From Inia geoffrensis (lineage: Eukaryota > Chordata > Mammalia > Artiodactyla > Iniidae), in NCBI GenBank assembly GCA_036417435.1, contig CM070910.1, forward strand, positions 15,007,501 through 15,071,500: a stretch of DNA of 64,000 nt, given 5' to 3'. The position numbers were made by a program, and so were the translations under genes. Position 1 is the stretch's first letter. Each line of letters opens with the position of its first letter. The notes beneath the pieces were generated by a model. It made no database searches and was not told where the DNA came from. It saw only the letters and a list, made by a program, of their open reading frames with translations. Below are positions 1 through 10,313 of this stretch, piece by piece.

Positions 1-123
1 GTAGTTGTGGCACAGGGGCTTAGTTGCTCCACGGCATCTGGGATCTTCCCGGACCAGGATTCAAACCCGTGTCCCCTGTGTTGGCAGGCAGATTCTTAAC
101 CACTGTGCCAGCAGGGGAGCCCT
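1..123 (-). mobile_element. CHR SINE, cut by the window edge
   Basis: On the minus strand this reads as the 5' part of a tRNA-Glu-derived CHR SINE: head, A-box region, B-box-like 'gggtttgaatcc', then 'aactaagcc'. The A-rich 3' end lies left of the window. Wording after the B box fits the long subfamily. The head is slightly decayed (ctcccctgctgg instead of cttccctggtgg). Confidence 0.9.
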
Positions 124-887
124 ACAATTAAATTCTTATATTAGAGTGAATGAGAAGGCATGAATTTGAAGAATTGCTCACAGGACAATAAACCAGTGTA
201 CTCTCACCTTATAGTTGTGTGAAAATCTGCTTGTGATCACACTCACACAGTCTCTAAACATTAGAAAATGTGTGAGGAATTGCCCCTTTGTGGGGAGGGG
301 TGGCAGCTGTGGAGGCCAAAGAAGATTTTGTTTGCCTGTTTATTTATTTATGCCAACTAGGTTTTCCTCTGATTAAGACAACACAGCACAAACCAAGAGG
401 GATTTGTGTTTTGGGGTAAAGCCAAGACATTCTGAATAAATGTTTCTTTAAGAGGAGGACTTAGCATTCTGAAACTTGGGCCAAAAATCCAAAAAAGGAG
501 TGGAACCAAGTGCTGTGGGGCTGGAACAGGGCTGGGGCTGGAGGTTCCGCTCATAGCAAACCTCTTCTGAATGTATTTTTTCTGTTCCTGGCATAATATA
601 CATATATCTAGGAGAAGAATCTTTCCTGAGGGTCTGCTCCATGTCAGGTACTGTCTGAAGCACTCCCTAGCCAAGCGTCAGTACACAACCTCTATTTGAT
701 ACCTACCAGGTATAACACATTATAGGAAAAGTCTATAATCCCTCAGTCTTGCTCCTTCCTTGCTGATCCCTTCAGCCCCATTGATTTAGGCATTCATTTC
801 CTGAGCACAGGAAAGGAAAGAGCTTGATATTTTTTGCCCCTTCTCGACCGCACAATAGCACTGAAGCATTGCAATTCTAGAGAGCAA
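124..887. other. Single-copy sequence, no gene seen
   Basis: AT-rich sequence without recognisable repeats. Both strands hold only short open frames (up to 105 codons on the minus strand at 357-674) with no domain, no codon bias and no matching splice sites. I see no RNA gene or promoter. Confidence 0.6.
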
Positions 888-1164
888 GTAGCTTCCTAGG
901 GCTGCCAAATTAACAAACTGGATGACTTAAAATAACAGAAATTATTGTTTCACAGTTCTGAAGGTTGGAAATCTGCAGTCACAATTTTGGCTGCGTTCTC
1001 TCTGAAACCTGCAGGGGAGAATCCTTCCTTTTCTCTCCTCTACCTTCCAGGATGAACAGCCATCTTTGGCATTCCTTGGCTTGTAGATGCCTCGCTCTGC
1101 TCTCTGCCTCTGCCGTCACATGGCCATCTCCTCCCTTTGTATCTCTGTCTTGGTGTCTCTCTTT

Positions 1165-1536
1165 TTTTAAAAATTTATTTTATTTTATTTTTTAAAATTT
1201 TAGGGACTTCCCTGGTGGTCCAGTGGTTAAGAATCCACCTTCCAGTGTAGGGGACACGGGTTCGATCCCTGGTCGGGGAACTAAGATCCCACATGCCGCA
1301 GGACAACTAAACCTGCGCACTCTAGACCCCGCGTACCGCAACAAAAGATCCCATATGCCGCAACCAAGACCCGACACAGCCAAATAAATAAATATGAAAT
1401 GTTGTGTTAATTTCTGCTGTACAGCAAAGTGATTCAGTTATGCATATACATTCTTTTTCATATTCTTTTCCATTATGGTTTATCACAGGATATTGAATAT
1501 AATTCCCTGTGCTCTACAGTAGGACCTTGCTGTTTA
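1165..1536 (-). mobile_element. L1 3' end, itself interrupted by a SINE
   Basis: A 5'-truncated L1 in minus orientation. Poly(T) at 1163-1202 is its A tail. After the SINE the 3' UTR resumes with 'tgttgtgttaatttctgctg' and runs to 'ggaccttgctgtttatc'. Similar T-rich octamers at both ends (tctctttt / atctcatttt) may be the decayed target duplication. No ORF remains. Confidence 0.8.
1203..1394 (+). mobile_element. CHR SINE inside the L1 tail
   Basis: Full 5' head (gggacttccctggtggtcc), B box 'gggttcgatccct', then a tail region with 'caacaaaagatcccatatgc' ending in (AAAT)n. The body differs from the GC-rich and the long classes; the copy at 59709 has a related body. It is the youngest layer of the nest. 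Confidence 0.9.
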
Positions 1537-1709
1537 TCTCATTTTATAAAAACGCCAGTTGTATTGGACGAAGGGCCCACTCTTACTTCACTGTGGCCTC
1601 CTTTTAACTAATTACAACTGCAATGGCCTTATTTCCAAAGAAGGTCAAATTTTGAGGTACTGGGGGTTAGGACTTGATATTTCTGGGGGACACAATTCAA
1701 CCCATAACA

Positions 1710-3185
1710 GAGACCATCACATCTCACCAATTCCTTTTACAACTGTTTGTCTCCAAGGGAAGTTAGAATCTCAGAGGTTGAGTTGGAGAGTAAACTTGTA
1801 GGAAATGGTACATTACTACTCTTGGCACTTTTGAAACCCATCTTCCTCTAGATTAGGCTGAAAGGAATTTTTGGATTATAGAGCTGAAAGAAGAATGAAC
1901 CAATTAGACTGTGAGAGGTCAGCAATCCAGTTTGGCCCCAGAAGCTCCTGGAACAAGGGGCTAGAGAGGAGCAGGGTTTCTTTCATTCTCTTCTTTGGGC
2001 TTCATTCTCTCCATCGAAAGGATTGCTCCTAATGGTAGGGTAACATGGCTGCTGTCTGGTCCGAAGTTTTACCCTTAAGCTCTCTAGCACTAGAAAGGAC
2101 TGCGTTCAAGTCTGGATCTCAGGGTCAGACACCTTGCAGGAGAGAGACAGCAGCCCATGGGGACAAGGGTGCCTAGCCATGGACCAATGAACTAGTGAAC
2201 TTTGACTGGTGGGATGGGGTCCCTATAAAAACAAGGCAGTTCCTGTAGTAGCCATGTAGATGTGGACAAGTGGAGAACGGAACCGAACAGACAATATTAC
2301 AGATGTCCACTATAAAAAGATAATTCAGGAGAGGAAAATCCAATTTTCATGTAAATTATCCAGATGGGTTCCAATGCTGGTTCATAGTCACCAGAGAAAT
2401 TACTCTGTTCTCTATTTCATGTCATTTAGTAGATCAGGTTTCTATCTGTGCCCCAGGGCAATGACCCATGACATTTACGATATCTGAATTCAAATAGTAA
2501 TTTCAGATTAATCTGAAAATTGATTAGGTCACATGTCTTTGTATACATGATTTTTGTCCTTTTGTGGTAGGGGGTGGAGTCTTAATATCTATTTATGGAT
2601 CCAGGATTTAGTTGTAAAAACAGTCTTTCAAGTCAATTAGTAACATTCACTAGAGTTTAAAAGTGATCATTTTTGGAGTCCATATTTTAGCAAAGATATC
2701 TTTCCTTTAATTTTGTTTAAAGCATTTAACTGTCAGAAATAAGCAACTATGCAACTGTTAATTCACTCCAGAGCTATAAAGAGTACATTAAATGTCCTTA
2801 CCTCCTTCTAGACTATCAGTACTGATTGTTTGGCTAAAAGGTAAAAGCAAGTTTTACCCGCCTCTGCTAAACTACGGAGACCAACCATTACAGGAGCATG
2901 ACCTTTTTCCCACCAAAGTCAAGTTCTCAAGGTCATAAGTGACAGATGGCTCTAGTGAGCACCACGCCTGAATCCCAGATGCTGAAGGGACATTTGCATC
3001 TGGATCCAAGTGGGCACCTCACACCCAACTTGTGCAAAAGCAACGTAACCCTCTGCCTTCTCCAGGCCTCCCTTCCTCACGTGGCATTACTGTCTTCCTT
3101 GCGGATCAAATCCAGGGCCGAGACAACTCTCTCCCCTTGTCCCTGCCTTCTGTGAGTCACCAGAATTGGATCCACGGTACTGCCT
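1710..3185. other. Single-copy sequence, no gene seen
   Basis: Mostly unique AT-rich DNA. A TATA-like 'ccctataaaaac' occurs near 2221 but has no partner signals and no long frame behind it. The frame 2260-2487 (+) has no recognisable domain. Confidence 0.55.
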
Positions 3186-3330
3186 ATGTCAGTTGTTCTC
3201 AGACTTGGCTGCGTGTCAGAATCCCCCAAGGGAACTTGAAATGAATTCAGATTTGAGGTCCTATTTCTGGGGGTTCTCAGTCAGTAGATCTAGAAGTAGC
3301 CTGAAGATCTGCACTTAAAGTTCCTTTCCC
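3186..3330 (+). mobile_element. MER5-like hAT MITE fossil
   Basis: The start 'gttgttctcagacttggctg' followed by 'gtgtcagaatccccc' matches the recalled MER5A-type non-autonomous hAT-Charlie element. The middle is diverged and the right end is lost. Subfamily is uncertain. Confidence 0.6.
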
Positions 3331-3379
3331 ATGTGGTCAGGGGACTACCAAGATTTAGGAGTCAATGTCCTAAATACCT

Positions 3380-3800
3380 CCATTCCCACGGCTGCTACCC
3401 TAGTTCAGGCCCCACTGCCTCTAGCCCCCCATCGACATCCAGATCCATCCTCTACCCCAGGCAACCACGGCAACACATGCACTTGAATGCCTGCTTTTCC
3501 CAGACACTTTGCCAATCAGTGGAAGTACAAAGATGAATCAAACGTACCCTTCCTCTCAGGACAACTCTTTACTGAGGGAGATAACCCAGGAAACCACATT
3601 CTGTTCATGAGATAGGTGCTCTACCCAGGAGAGTAGGACGTACCCTGAGGACCCCAAAGTGGGACTGGTTAACTCAACCTTAGAAGGTCTCGGAAAGCTT
3701 CCCAGAGGAAGTGAGGCTGAATTTAGGATAAAGACGAGTTTATTAGACAGAGAGGGAAGAGGGAAAGGACATTCCAGACAGCGTAAGCAGGGGAATAACA
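3380..3800. repeat. Ancient mammal-wide repeat fragments (L2-like)
   Basis: The stretch 'ctaccctagttcaggcc' (about 3405) fits L2. From about 3500 phrases such as 'gtacaaagatgaatcaaacg', 'aagcttcccagaggaagtg' and 'gaaaggacattccagacag' belong to an old interspersed repeat that I recognise but cannot name securely. It is too diverged to delimit. Confidence 0.4.
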
Positions 3801-4052
3801 CGGCTAGACTGGTGTTTTAGGTTTATTTCCAGATTTATGTTTTGGAATCACACTTCAGAACCTCCTCCAGGCCTGTTTGAAAGCTCTGGGCGGTTCTCCA
3901 CTGTCTTGGGCATCTATTCCTAACTCTGTGGTCTTGTATTCAAGGTCTTTGGTGACCCAACCGCCTCTCCATCACTATCACCTCTCCTCACCTCCTTTCC
4001 TGTGCTCTGGTCACAATGGATGATTGGCTTTTCTTTTAAAAAGCTGTGATCT

Positions 4053-4188
4053 TGGGAATTGCCTGGTGATCCAGCGGTTAGGACTCTAGTGCTTCCTCTG
4101 CAGAGGACCCGGGTTCGATCCCTGTTCAAGGAACTAAGATTCCACAAGCTGCACAGTGTTGCCAAAAACAAAAATAAATAAATAAAAT
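4053..4188 (+). mobile_element. Short CHR SINE with perfect 15-bp TSD
   Basis: Short class: head, B box 'gggttcgatccct', 'ggaactaagattccac', then directly an (AAAT)n tail. The flanks repeat 'aaaaagctgtgatct' exactly at 4038-4052 and 4189-4203, which fixes both insertion boundaries. Confidence 0.95.
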
Positions 4189-4288
4189 AAAAAGCTGTGA
4201 TCTCACTTCTCTAAGACGGTACCCATCGCTCATCTTGCAGTTCTCCCCCTGTCCTGTTCTTCTGCCTTTATTGCTTTGCCCGCTCTCA

Positions 4289-4500
4289 TTTTTTTTTTTT
4301 TTTTTTTTGCGGTACGCGGGCCTCTCAGTGTTGTGGCCTCTCCCGTGGCGGAGCACAGGCTCCGGATGCGCAGGCTCAGCGGCCATGGCTCACGGGCCCA
4401 GCCGCTCTGCGGCATGTGGGATCTTCCCGGACCGGGGCACGAACCCGTGTCCCCTGCATTGTCAGGCAGACTCTCAACCACTGCACCACCAGGGAAGCCC
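4289..4500 (-). mobile_element. GC-rich CHR SINE
   Basis: Poly(T) of about 20 nt, then the GC-rich body 'gcggtacgcgggcctctca' through 'gcggccatggctcacgggcc' to the head 'caccaccagggaagccc'. Imperfect flanking repeat c(g/a)ctctcat. The long homopolymer tail suggests a fairly recent insertion. The open frames crossing it are artefacts of its GC-rich body. Confidence 0.95.
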
Positions 4501-4559
4501 CCACTCTCATATTTAACAGTTCATTTCTTCACCTAGTTCATTTCAAGAGACAAATGGAC

Positions 4560-5098
4560 AGACGCCAGACTAGAGTCTAAAACGAGAACTCTGACCCAAC
4601 CACCTGTAGCAACCTGTTCAGGAAACCAACCCCTTGTCTGCAATAAATAGACCAGGAAGCCACCCTGCTATAAGTCAGACTTGGAGGAAACCAAACTGCT
4701 ATCTCTAGTGACAATTCAGGGAGCTAAACAATAACTTCTGTAACAATAGGACCCAAATGGCCAGGACTTAACGAATAATTGACAGCTTCCCTCATTTTTA
4801 TCCCACTTCCAGCTTAGGACCAACTGCAGAGAGTCAAATATGTGCTCCTAGCCGACCGCATGCATGCCCTGCTTCTAGTTAGCCAGGTACAACTTCCTTG
4901 GAACCACGGCCTCCACCAGGGCACACCTGAAACCTTCCCACTCCTCTGTCTGCCTTTGAGTCTCTGCCGAGTGCAAGTGACGGTGGCCGGCTCCTGTGCC
5001 ATAGCAAGCTCTTAATAAACAGGCTTTGCTTTTCTCATCTGGTTGGTGTTCATTTATTTCCACAATTTGTGAAACTGTTAAAAAAAAAAAAAAAAAAA
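4560..5098 (+). mobile_element. Probable ERV LTR-like block ending in poly(A)
   Basis: The layout resembles an LTR: repeated 'ggaaaccaa' motifs, a C-rich middle, a polyadenylation signal 'aataaa' at 5013-5018, then a T-rich 'cttttctcatctggttggtg' like an R/U5 end. It runs into about 19 A residues at 5080-5098, which an ordinary LTR would lack. Family not identified; no retroviral coding sequence is present. Confidence 0.45.
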
Positions 5099-5539
5099 CG
5101 ACATGAAATGATTGTATCACTGGTCCCAATTTTTGGTATATTCAAAGAAATTCCTGTTTATTTCTTTCCTTTTTAAAATCAGTTACCTAACCTGCACAGA
5201 AAATGACTAATCTTCACACTAGTCTTTAGAGAAATGGTCAGCCTCCCCAGGCCACTATGGGAATCTTCTAGCCCATTTTGCCACAGCTATGTTCTTCCTG
5301 GCAGGAGGCAAAGACCTCATAGTCAACATTTTCTAGCCCCTTAGGCAGCCTCTTGGGCCAGCCTCCTAAGGGCTTGTCCTGTCATTTCCTTCTACTCTCT
5401 TTTACCCTTAAATATCGGATCCCCTGAAATTAGCACCTCAATTTCCCAAGACTTCCAGAAACCCCAGTTAAGCAGTACAGCCTGCCAACCTGATAGAACT
5501 ACCTGGTAGGACAAGGTTCTATACAATGAGTTACTTTAT
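5099..5539. other. Single-copy sequence, no gene seen
   Basis: No repeat, RNA gene or convincing frame recognised. Confidence 0.5.
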
Positions 5540-5770
5540 CCTAAAGCAGCGTCTCAAAAGCTTCAGTGGCTTTACCACTGATACAGAATAACACCCCGAT
5601 TTGTGAGCCTATCAACCAATATGGCCTCATTTCCAGCCACTGTTCTCCCACCAGGATCCTGCGCTCCAGGAATGTTAAACTATCTGACCCCAAGGCATGC
5701 CTCCTGCCTGCTTGCCTTTGCTCTCCTGGTTTCTCCCGCTCAAGATGCCCTTCTACTCGCCTCATCTGGG
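5540..5770 (+). mobile_element. L2 LINE 3' fragment
   Basis: Phrases such as 'cttcagtggctttaccactg', 'atttccagccactgttctcc' and 'gcctgcttgcctttgctctc' follow the L2 3' region in order. It is old, non-coding and heavily diverged. Confidence 0.6.
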
Positions 5771-5881
5771 TAGATGGCCACATCTCTCATTCCTCAAGTC
5801 TGGCACCAGCGGTGGGAAGACCAAGGTCGGGGAGTCACTCTGTGCTTCGTTGCTGCCCAGCTGTGGGACGCTGGCATGCTG

Positions 5882-5975
5882 CTTCCCCTTTCTGAGTCTG
5901 TTTTATCATCTGCAAACCAGGTTTAATAATAATTACCAAATAGGTCTGAGGATTTAAAGAGAAAAATGCTTATTA
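5882..5975 (+). mobile_element. MIR fragment
   Basis: Core to 3' part of a MIR: 'ctgagtctgttttatcatct', 'taataataattacc', 'gaggatttaaagag'. It is partial and old. Confidence 0.55.
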
Positions 5976-6628
5976 AAACATTCCCAGCTTAATGTTCTCT
6001 TTCTTGACACGGGCGGTTACACAGGCATTAGCTTTGTGATAATTCATTGAACTGTCTATTTATGTTTGTGTGCTTTTCTATGTGTGTGTTGACGTCAGTG
6101 AAAAAGAAATAACTGTCTAGTTCAGCTTAGTAGAGTCTTGATAAATATTATAAATATTGGTTGTCTTTCCCCTTTCTCTTTTCTTGCTGGAAGACAGATG
6201 ACCCAGAGTTACGATGGATGGTTAATGCAGGAATGACAGATCAAGATTTGCAAGGGTCGAAATGTGCTGCATTGAAGAAATGTGAGGAGTAAGAGGAAAT
6301 TTAATAGGAATCAATATGCAGGGTGTTCAGAAGGAAACAGTGCGGTAACGAGTGGGAAATGTGCTTTAAGAGGAATTGTTATGAAAAAGCTCAGAGATTT
6401 CAGCTGGCTGCAAACTTGATCTGAGTCAACAGTCTAGCTTGGTCACGAAGCTCTATGTCCCTCTGCAAAACAAATAAGCAAACAAAACCCAAGCCAACCA
6501 GAACAAAACAGAAATCTCAACGCAATTTTGGGTTCCAATAGATGTGTAATACTCAGACTTTAGGAGGTAGATGAACTCATTGACTCCTGTACCTGTCAGT
6601 CCACACCTGTATTGTGTACTTTCGGTTA
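5976..6628. other. Single-copy sequence, no gene seen
   Basis: No recognisable repeat or coding signal on either strand. Confidence 0.5.
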
Positions 6629-6640
6629 TGAAAGCGTATT

Positions 6641-6772
6641 CTTTCTTTCTTTCTTTTTTGTGGCCGCACTGGGCAGATTGTGGGATCTTAGTTCCCTGAC
6701 CAGGGATTGAACCCGGGGCTTCAGCAGTGAGAGCATGGAGGCCTAACCACTGGACCACAAGGGAATTCCCTT
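6641..6772 (-). mobile_element. Short CHR SINE with (TTTC) tail
   Basis: Short class in minus orientation: the tail is a small (CTTT)n run, the body has 'gatcttagttccctgacc', and the head is 'ccacaagggaattccc'. TSD tgaaagcgtattct / tgaaagcctcttct at 6629-6642 and 6773-6786 (12 of 14 identical). Confidence 0.9.
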
Positions 6773-6962
6773 TGAAAGCCTCTTCTTAAGATGGGCCTAT
6801 GCCAACGAACTCAGGTACAGAGTTCTATGGCTATGGTGCTAACAGGGGCCTAAAACCATGTTATGTGATGATCTAGAGAATTTAGCCTCAAGAAAATATT
6901 TGGAGGCAGACCTGCACGGCTTAATATATGTAAAAGGATTTTGTCAAGAGTGATTGGTTTTA

Positions 6963-7336
6963 CAGCCTGCCAGTGCAGGGGACACCGGTTCGAGCCCTGG
7001 TCCGGGAAGATCCCACATGCCGTGGAGCAACTAAGCCCGTGCACCACAACTACTGAGCCTGCGCTCTAGAGCCCGCGAGTCACAACTACTGAGCCCGTGC
7101 GCCACAACTACTGAAGCCCACGCACCTAGAGCCTGTGCTCCGCAACAAGAGAAGCCACTGCAGGGAGAAGCCCGCGCACTGCAACGAAGAATAGCCCCCG
7201 CTCACCGCAACTAGAGAAAGCCTGCGCGCAGCAACGAAGACCCAACGCAGCCATAAATAAATTTATTTTTAAAAAAGTCTGAAAAAAAGAGAGAAAATTT
7301 AAAACAGCGTTTCTTAAAAAAAAAAAAAAAAAAAAA
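6963..7336 (+). mobile_element. 5'-truncated long CHR SINE with extra 3' segment
   Basis: Starts inside the element at 'cctgccagtgcagggg', so the head and A box are missing. The long-class body ends at 'cgcagccataaataaattta' (about 7276). Some 40 nt of unrelated sequence and a second A run (7318-7336) follow. The TSD agagtgattggtttta / agagtaattggattta (6947-6962, 7337-7352) encloses both parts. Confidence 0.9.
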
Positions 7337-7352
7337 AGAGTAATTGGATTTA

Positions 7353-8001
7353 TTCTATGTAGTTTCCTAAAAGGCAAAACTGGAATCAATAGGTGAAAGT
7401 CTAGAGGTAGATTTTGGATCATATTAAGGAAAGAGGTCGCTCATGACTGAGGCAAGCTGAAAATAGAATGGATTGCCTGTCTGTCATTGGCAGTGTTTAA
7501 ACAGAGTCTTTGTGGTTATACATCATGGCCAAATCCATGCAATATCCATGACCATTCATAGCCTCTGTATCCTTACTAGTCAGATAGCAATAACATAGGT
7601 AGACCTGCCTTACGGGCTTATGTCCGGACATTTGGATATCTGTGGACCTCTGCAGCTACCTCACGGTGACAGTCTCATTCCCAGATGCTCTGGTCCTTGG
7701 TGCCTCCCCCATCATTGCCCATGGCTGCTGAACCCCTGGGAGAAACCTATGCCAGTTTTCTCCCTCTCCTTCCAGTCCTGATTTCAGGCCCAGTAGAGCC
7801 CAGGAGTCAGAGTTTGGGAGGTCTCTGAGGTCTGGGGTCAAGGTCAGGGAGCTACCAGAACTCTGCCTTTGCTTACAGTGGGAATCAATAAGTTTTGGGA
7901 GCTCTAGCCAGAATATATGGAAAAAGGGACTCTGAGTTGCAAATAACTCACCTGCGGATGAACTCCTGGAACATGATCATTTGTGAGTTCAGGGACAGCC
8001 T
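7353..8001. other. Single-copy sequence, no gene seen
   Basis: No repeat recognised. A GT-rich minus-strand frame at 7656-7841 has no domain. The last bases precede the candidate frame at 8002. Confidence 0.5.
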
Positions 8002-8190
8002 GTGTTGGACACGAAAGCCCAGTTTATAGATAAGGTTATAACATTTGCAGCATATTGTAACATTCAACAGTTCAGAAACACGCTGAAAGAGCTCATAAAG
8101 CAACTCATTTTTCCTCCCACTGAAACTCAGGAATGTCCTTTGAGGACATTTGCTGAGATAGTGAATGATTTGCTTTTCAAAAAACTGTAA
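8002..8190 (+). CDS. Unidentified short protein-like frame (possible exon remnant)
   Basis: A 62-codon frame running to TAA at 8188-8190; the first codon shown is GTG, so no ATG start is implied. The peptide has normal composition with two amphipathic helix-like parts (around AQFIDKVITFAAY and NTLKELIKQLIF) and ends IVNDLLFKKL. A weak splice-acceptor-like 'gtgagttcag' lies just upstream at about 7983-7992, and a stop in this frame lies before it. I recognise no family. It may be an exon remnant, part of a decayed retrocopy, or chance. Confidence 0.25.
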   Translation: MLDTKAQFIDKVITFAAYCNIQQFRNTLKELIKQLIFPPTETQECPLRTFAEIVNDLLFKKL

Positions 8191-8524
8191 ATCAGGACCT
8201 CCATGTGATTCTCACACAAGAGCAGCTGATCATGTGCAGGGCTTCTCTGGGTGCCTAATTCTCCTTGTGGGGAAGCAAGACAACGCCTGCTTAGGCTGAG
8301 ACCCAGATCCAGAGAGGGAGGGTATGAAGAAGTTCTCCCCCAGAAAAGCAAGTACGACTTGGTCCTCCCTCCTTAAAGAGCCAGCAAGAGCTTGAGTTCT
8401 TAAGTCCCTCCAAGCCACTGTGTCCTTGATCCAGTGTGTGCCTCTGCACGCTCATCTCCCTGCACCCCACCTCAGCCACACAGCTCGACTTCATTTCTTT
8501 ACATATTGGAGTTCCACATAATAT
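8191..8524. other. Single-copy sequence, no gene seen
   Basis: Short minus-strand frames only; no recognisable repeat. Confidence 0.5.
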
Positions 8525-9013
8525 TGCATTTTTTTAATCAATATTTTTTATTGGAGTATAGTTGATTTACAATGTTGTGTTAATTTCTGCTGTACAGCAA
8601 AGTGATTCAGTTATACATATATATACTTTCTAATATGTGGTATTTGTCTTTCTCTTTCTGACTTACTTCACTTAGTATGATAATCTCTAGTTGCATCCAT
8701 GTTGCTGCAAATGGCATTATTTCATTCTTTTTTTATGGCTGAGTCATATTCAATTGTGTATATGTACCACATCTTCTTTATCCATTCATCTGTGCATGGA
8801 CATCTAGGTTGTTTCCATGTCTTGAGAATTGTGAATAGTGCTGCATGAACATAGGGGTGCATGTATCTTTTTGAATTAGAGTTTTGTCTGGATATATGCC
8901 CACGCATGGGATTGCTGGATCATATGGTAACTCTATTTTTAGTTTCCTGTGGAATCTCCATACTGTTTTCCACGGTGGCTGCACCAACTTACATTCCCAC
9001 TAACAGTGTAGGA
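8525..9013 (-). mobile_element. L1 3' end with internal deletion
   Basis: Minus-oriented L1: T-rich tail, 3' UTR 'attggagtatagttgattta', then an abrupt jump near 8630 from 3' UTR to the end of ORF2 ('gacttacttcacttagtatg'). ORF2 tail continues to about 9010 and stops next to the TG microsatellite. Most of the usual 3' UTR is deleted. The ORF2 C-terminal frame (8722-8987) is broken by stops and shifts. Confidence 0.9.
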
Positions 9014-9035
9014 GAAAATAGAGTCCACTGCTAAA

Positions 9036-9080
<45 letters not shown>
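9036..9080 (+). repeat. (TG)n microsatellite
   Basis: About 22 uninterrupted TG units directly beside the truncated L1. Length suggests it is polymorphic. Confidence 0.95.
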
Positions 9081-9081
<1 letters not shown>

Positions 9082-9127
9082 ATGTGTAGCAGTTTGAAAA
9101 CCACTCTTTATGGTGCTGGAAGAACAT

Positions 9128-9590
9128 TGCAGTGGGTTGAATGGTGACCCCCTCCAAAAGATATGCTCTTGCCTTCACCCCTGGAACCTGTGATGTGAAC
9201 TTATTTGGAAAAAAGCATCTTATCAGATGCAATTAAGAATCTGGAGCTGAGATCATCCTGGATTATCTGGGTGGACTCTAAATCCAATGACAGCTGTCCT
9301 TGTAAGAGACAGCAGAGGAGACATAGACACAGAGGGAGGAGGAGAAAGCCACATGAAGACAGAGGCAGAGATAGGAGTGATGCAGCCACAAGCCAAGGGA
9401 TACCTGACCCCCAGAAGCCGGAAGAGACAAGAAACAGATTCTCCCAGGGAGCTTTCAGAGGGAGCCTGGCCCTGCTGACCCCTTGATTTGGGACTTCCGG
9501 CTTCCAGGGTTGGGAGGATAAATTTCTGTTGTTTCAAGCCTCCAAGTTTGTGGTAATCTGTTGCAGCAGTCCCAGGAAACTAGTTAGAAT
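9128..9590 (+). mobile_element. Near full-length MaLR-type LTR
   Basis: Plus-oriented MLT1/MaLR-like LTR: start 'gtgggttgaatggtgaccc', 'gtgaacttatttgg', 'agtgatgcagccacaagcc', 'ccttgatttgggacttcc', and end 'tctgttgtttcaagcctcc'. Overlapping frames on both strands are by-products of this non-coding repeat. Confidence 0.75.
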
Positions 9591-9709
9591 CATCACGAGG
9601 CATCTGAGTATACCTGAGGGAGGGGAGTGCTGAATCCTCGCATTACTCATCCTTAGACCTACCCATGCCTGGTGTACACCAGTGATTTCAGCCCCATGTT
9701 AAATGGACC

Positions 9710-9973
9710 ATTAGGATTCTACTGCTGGGAGTCTATCCTGAGGAAATAACTAAGAAGACATGCAAGGATTTAATGCTAAATATATTCACCCCAGTGCTGT
9801 TTGGAATAAAGGAAAGCTGGAAACAATCTGAATGCCTTGGAGGGGATCAATTAAATAAATTATGGTGTAGCCATACAAAAGAATCCTATGCAACTATTAA
9901 AATCATATTACAGAAATGTAACTATTGATGGGGAGAGATGTTACCAATTTTCTTGTATAAAAATACATTATGG
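9710..9973 (+). mobile_element. Old L1 (L1M-like), left part
   Basis: Typical old L1 ORF2/3' UTR passage: 'aaacaatctgaatgcc', 'aataaattatggtgtagcc', 'aatcctatgcaactattaaa'. Interrupted by a SINE and continued at 10314. Frames are destroyed. Confidence 0.7.
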
Positions 9974-10313
9974 GGCTTCCCTGGTGGCTCAGTGGTTAAG
10001 AATCTGCCTGCCAATGCAGGGGACATGGGTTCGAGACCTGGTCTGGGAAGATCCCACATGCCGCGGAGCAACTAAGCCCGTGCACCACAACTACTGAGCC
10101 CACGCTGTGGAGCCCGCAAGCCACAACTACTGAAGCCCACGAGCCACAACTACTGAAGCCTGCGCACCTAGAGCCCGAGCTCCGCAACAAGAGAAGCCTT
10201 CACACGGCAACAAAGAGTAGCCCCTGCTCGCCGCAACTAGAGAAAGCCCGCGCACAACAATGAAGACCCAACACAGCCAAAAATAAATAAATAAAATAAA
10301 TAAGTTTATTTAA
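9974..10313 (+). mobile_element. Long CHR SINE splitting an old L1
   Basis: Complete long-class copy: head at 9974, B box 'gggttcgagacct', repeated 'ccacaactactgagcc' units, (AAAT)n tail. TSD 'aaaaatacattatgg' at 9959-9973 and 10314-10328 is exact and consists of L1 sequence. Confidence 0.95.

Larger units (their letters stand above)
888..1709 (-). mobile_element. MaLR-type LTR split by a nested L1 and SINE
   Basis: The left piece (888-1164) and right piece (1537-1709) together give the typical MLT1/MaLR-like LTR read backwards: 'cctagggctgcc', 'cacagttctgaagg', 'tggcattccttggcttgtag', then 'ggtactgggggttagg' and the end 'cacaattcaacccataaca'. The family assignment (ERVL-MaLR, non-coding LTR) is from recalled consensus. 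The L1 piece in the middle interrupts it, so this LTR is the oldest layer. Confidence 0.75.

Noticed and set aside
2215..2250. TATA-like 'ccctataaaaac' as a gene promoter
   Set aside because: No initiator, no CpG-rich context and no supported transcript downstream; single TATA matches are common in AT-rich DNA.
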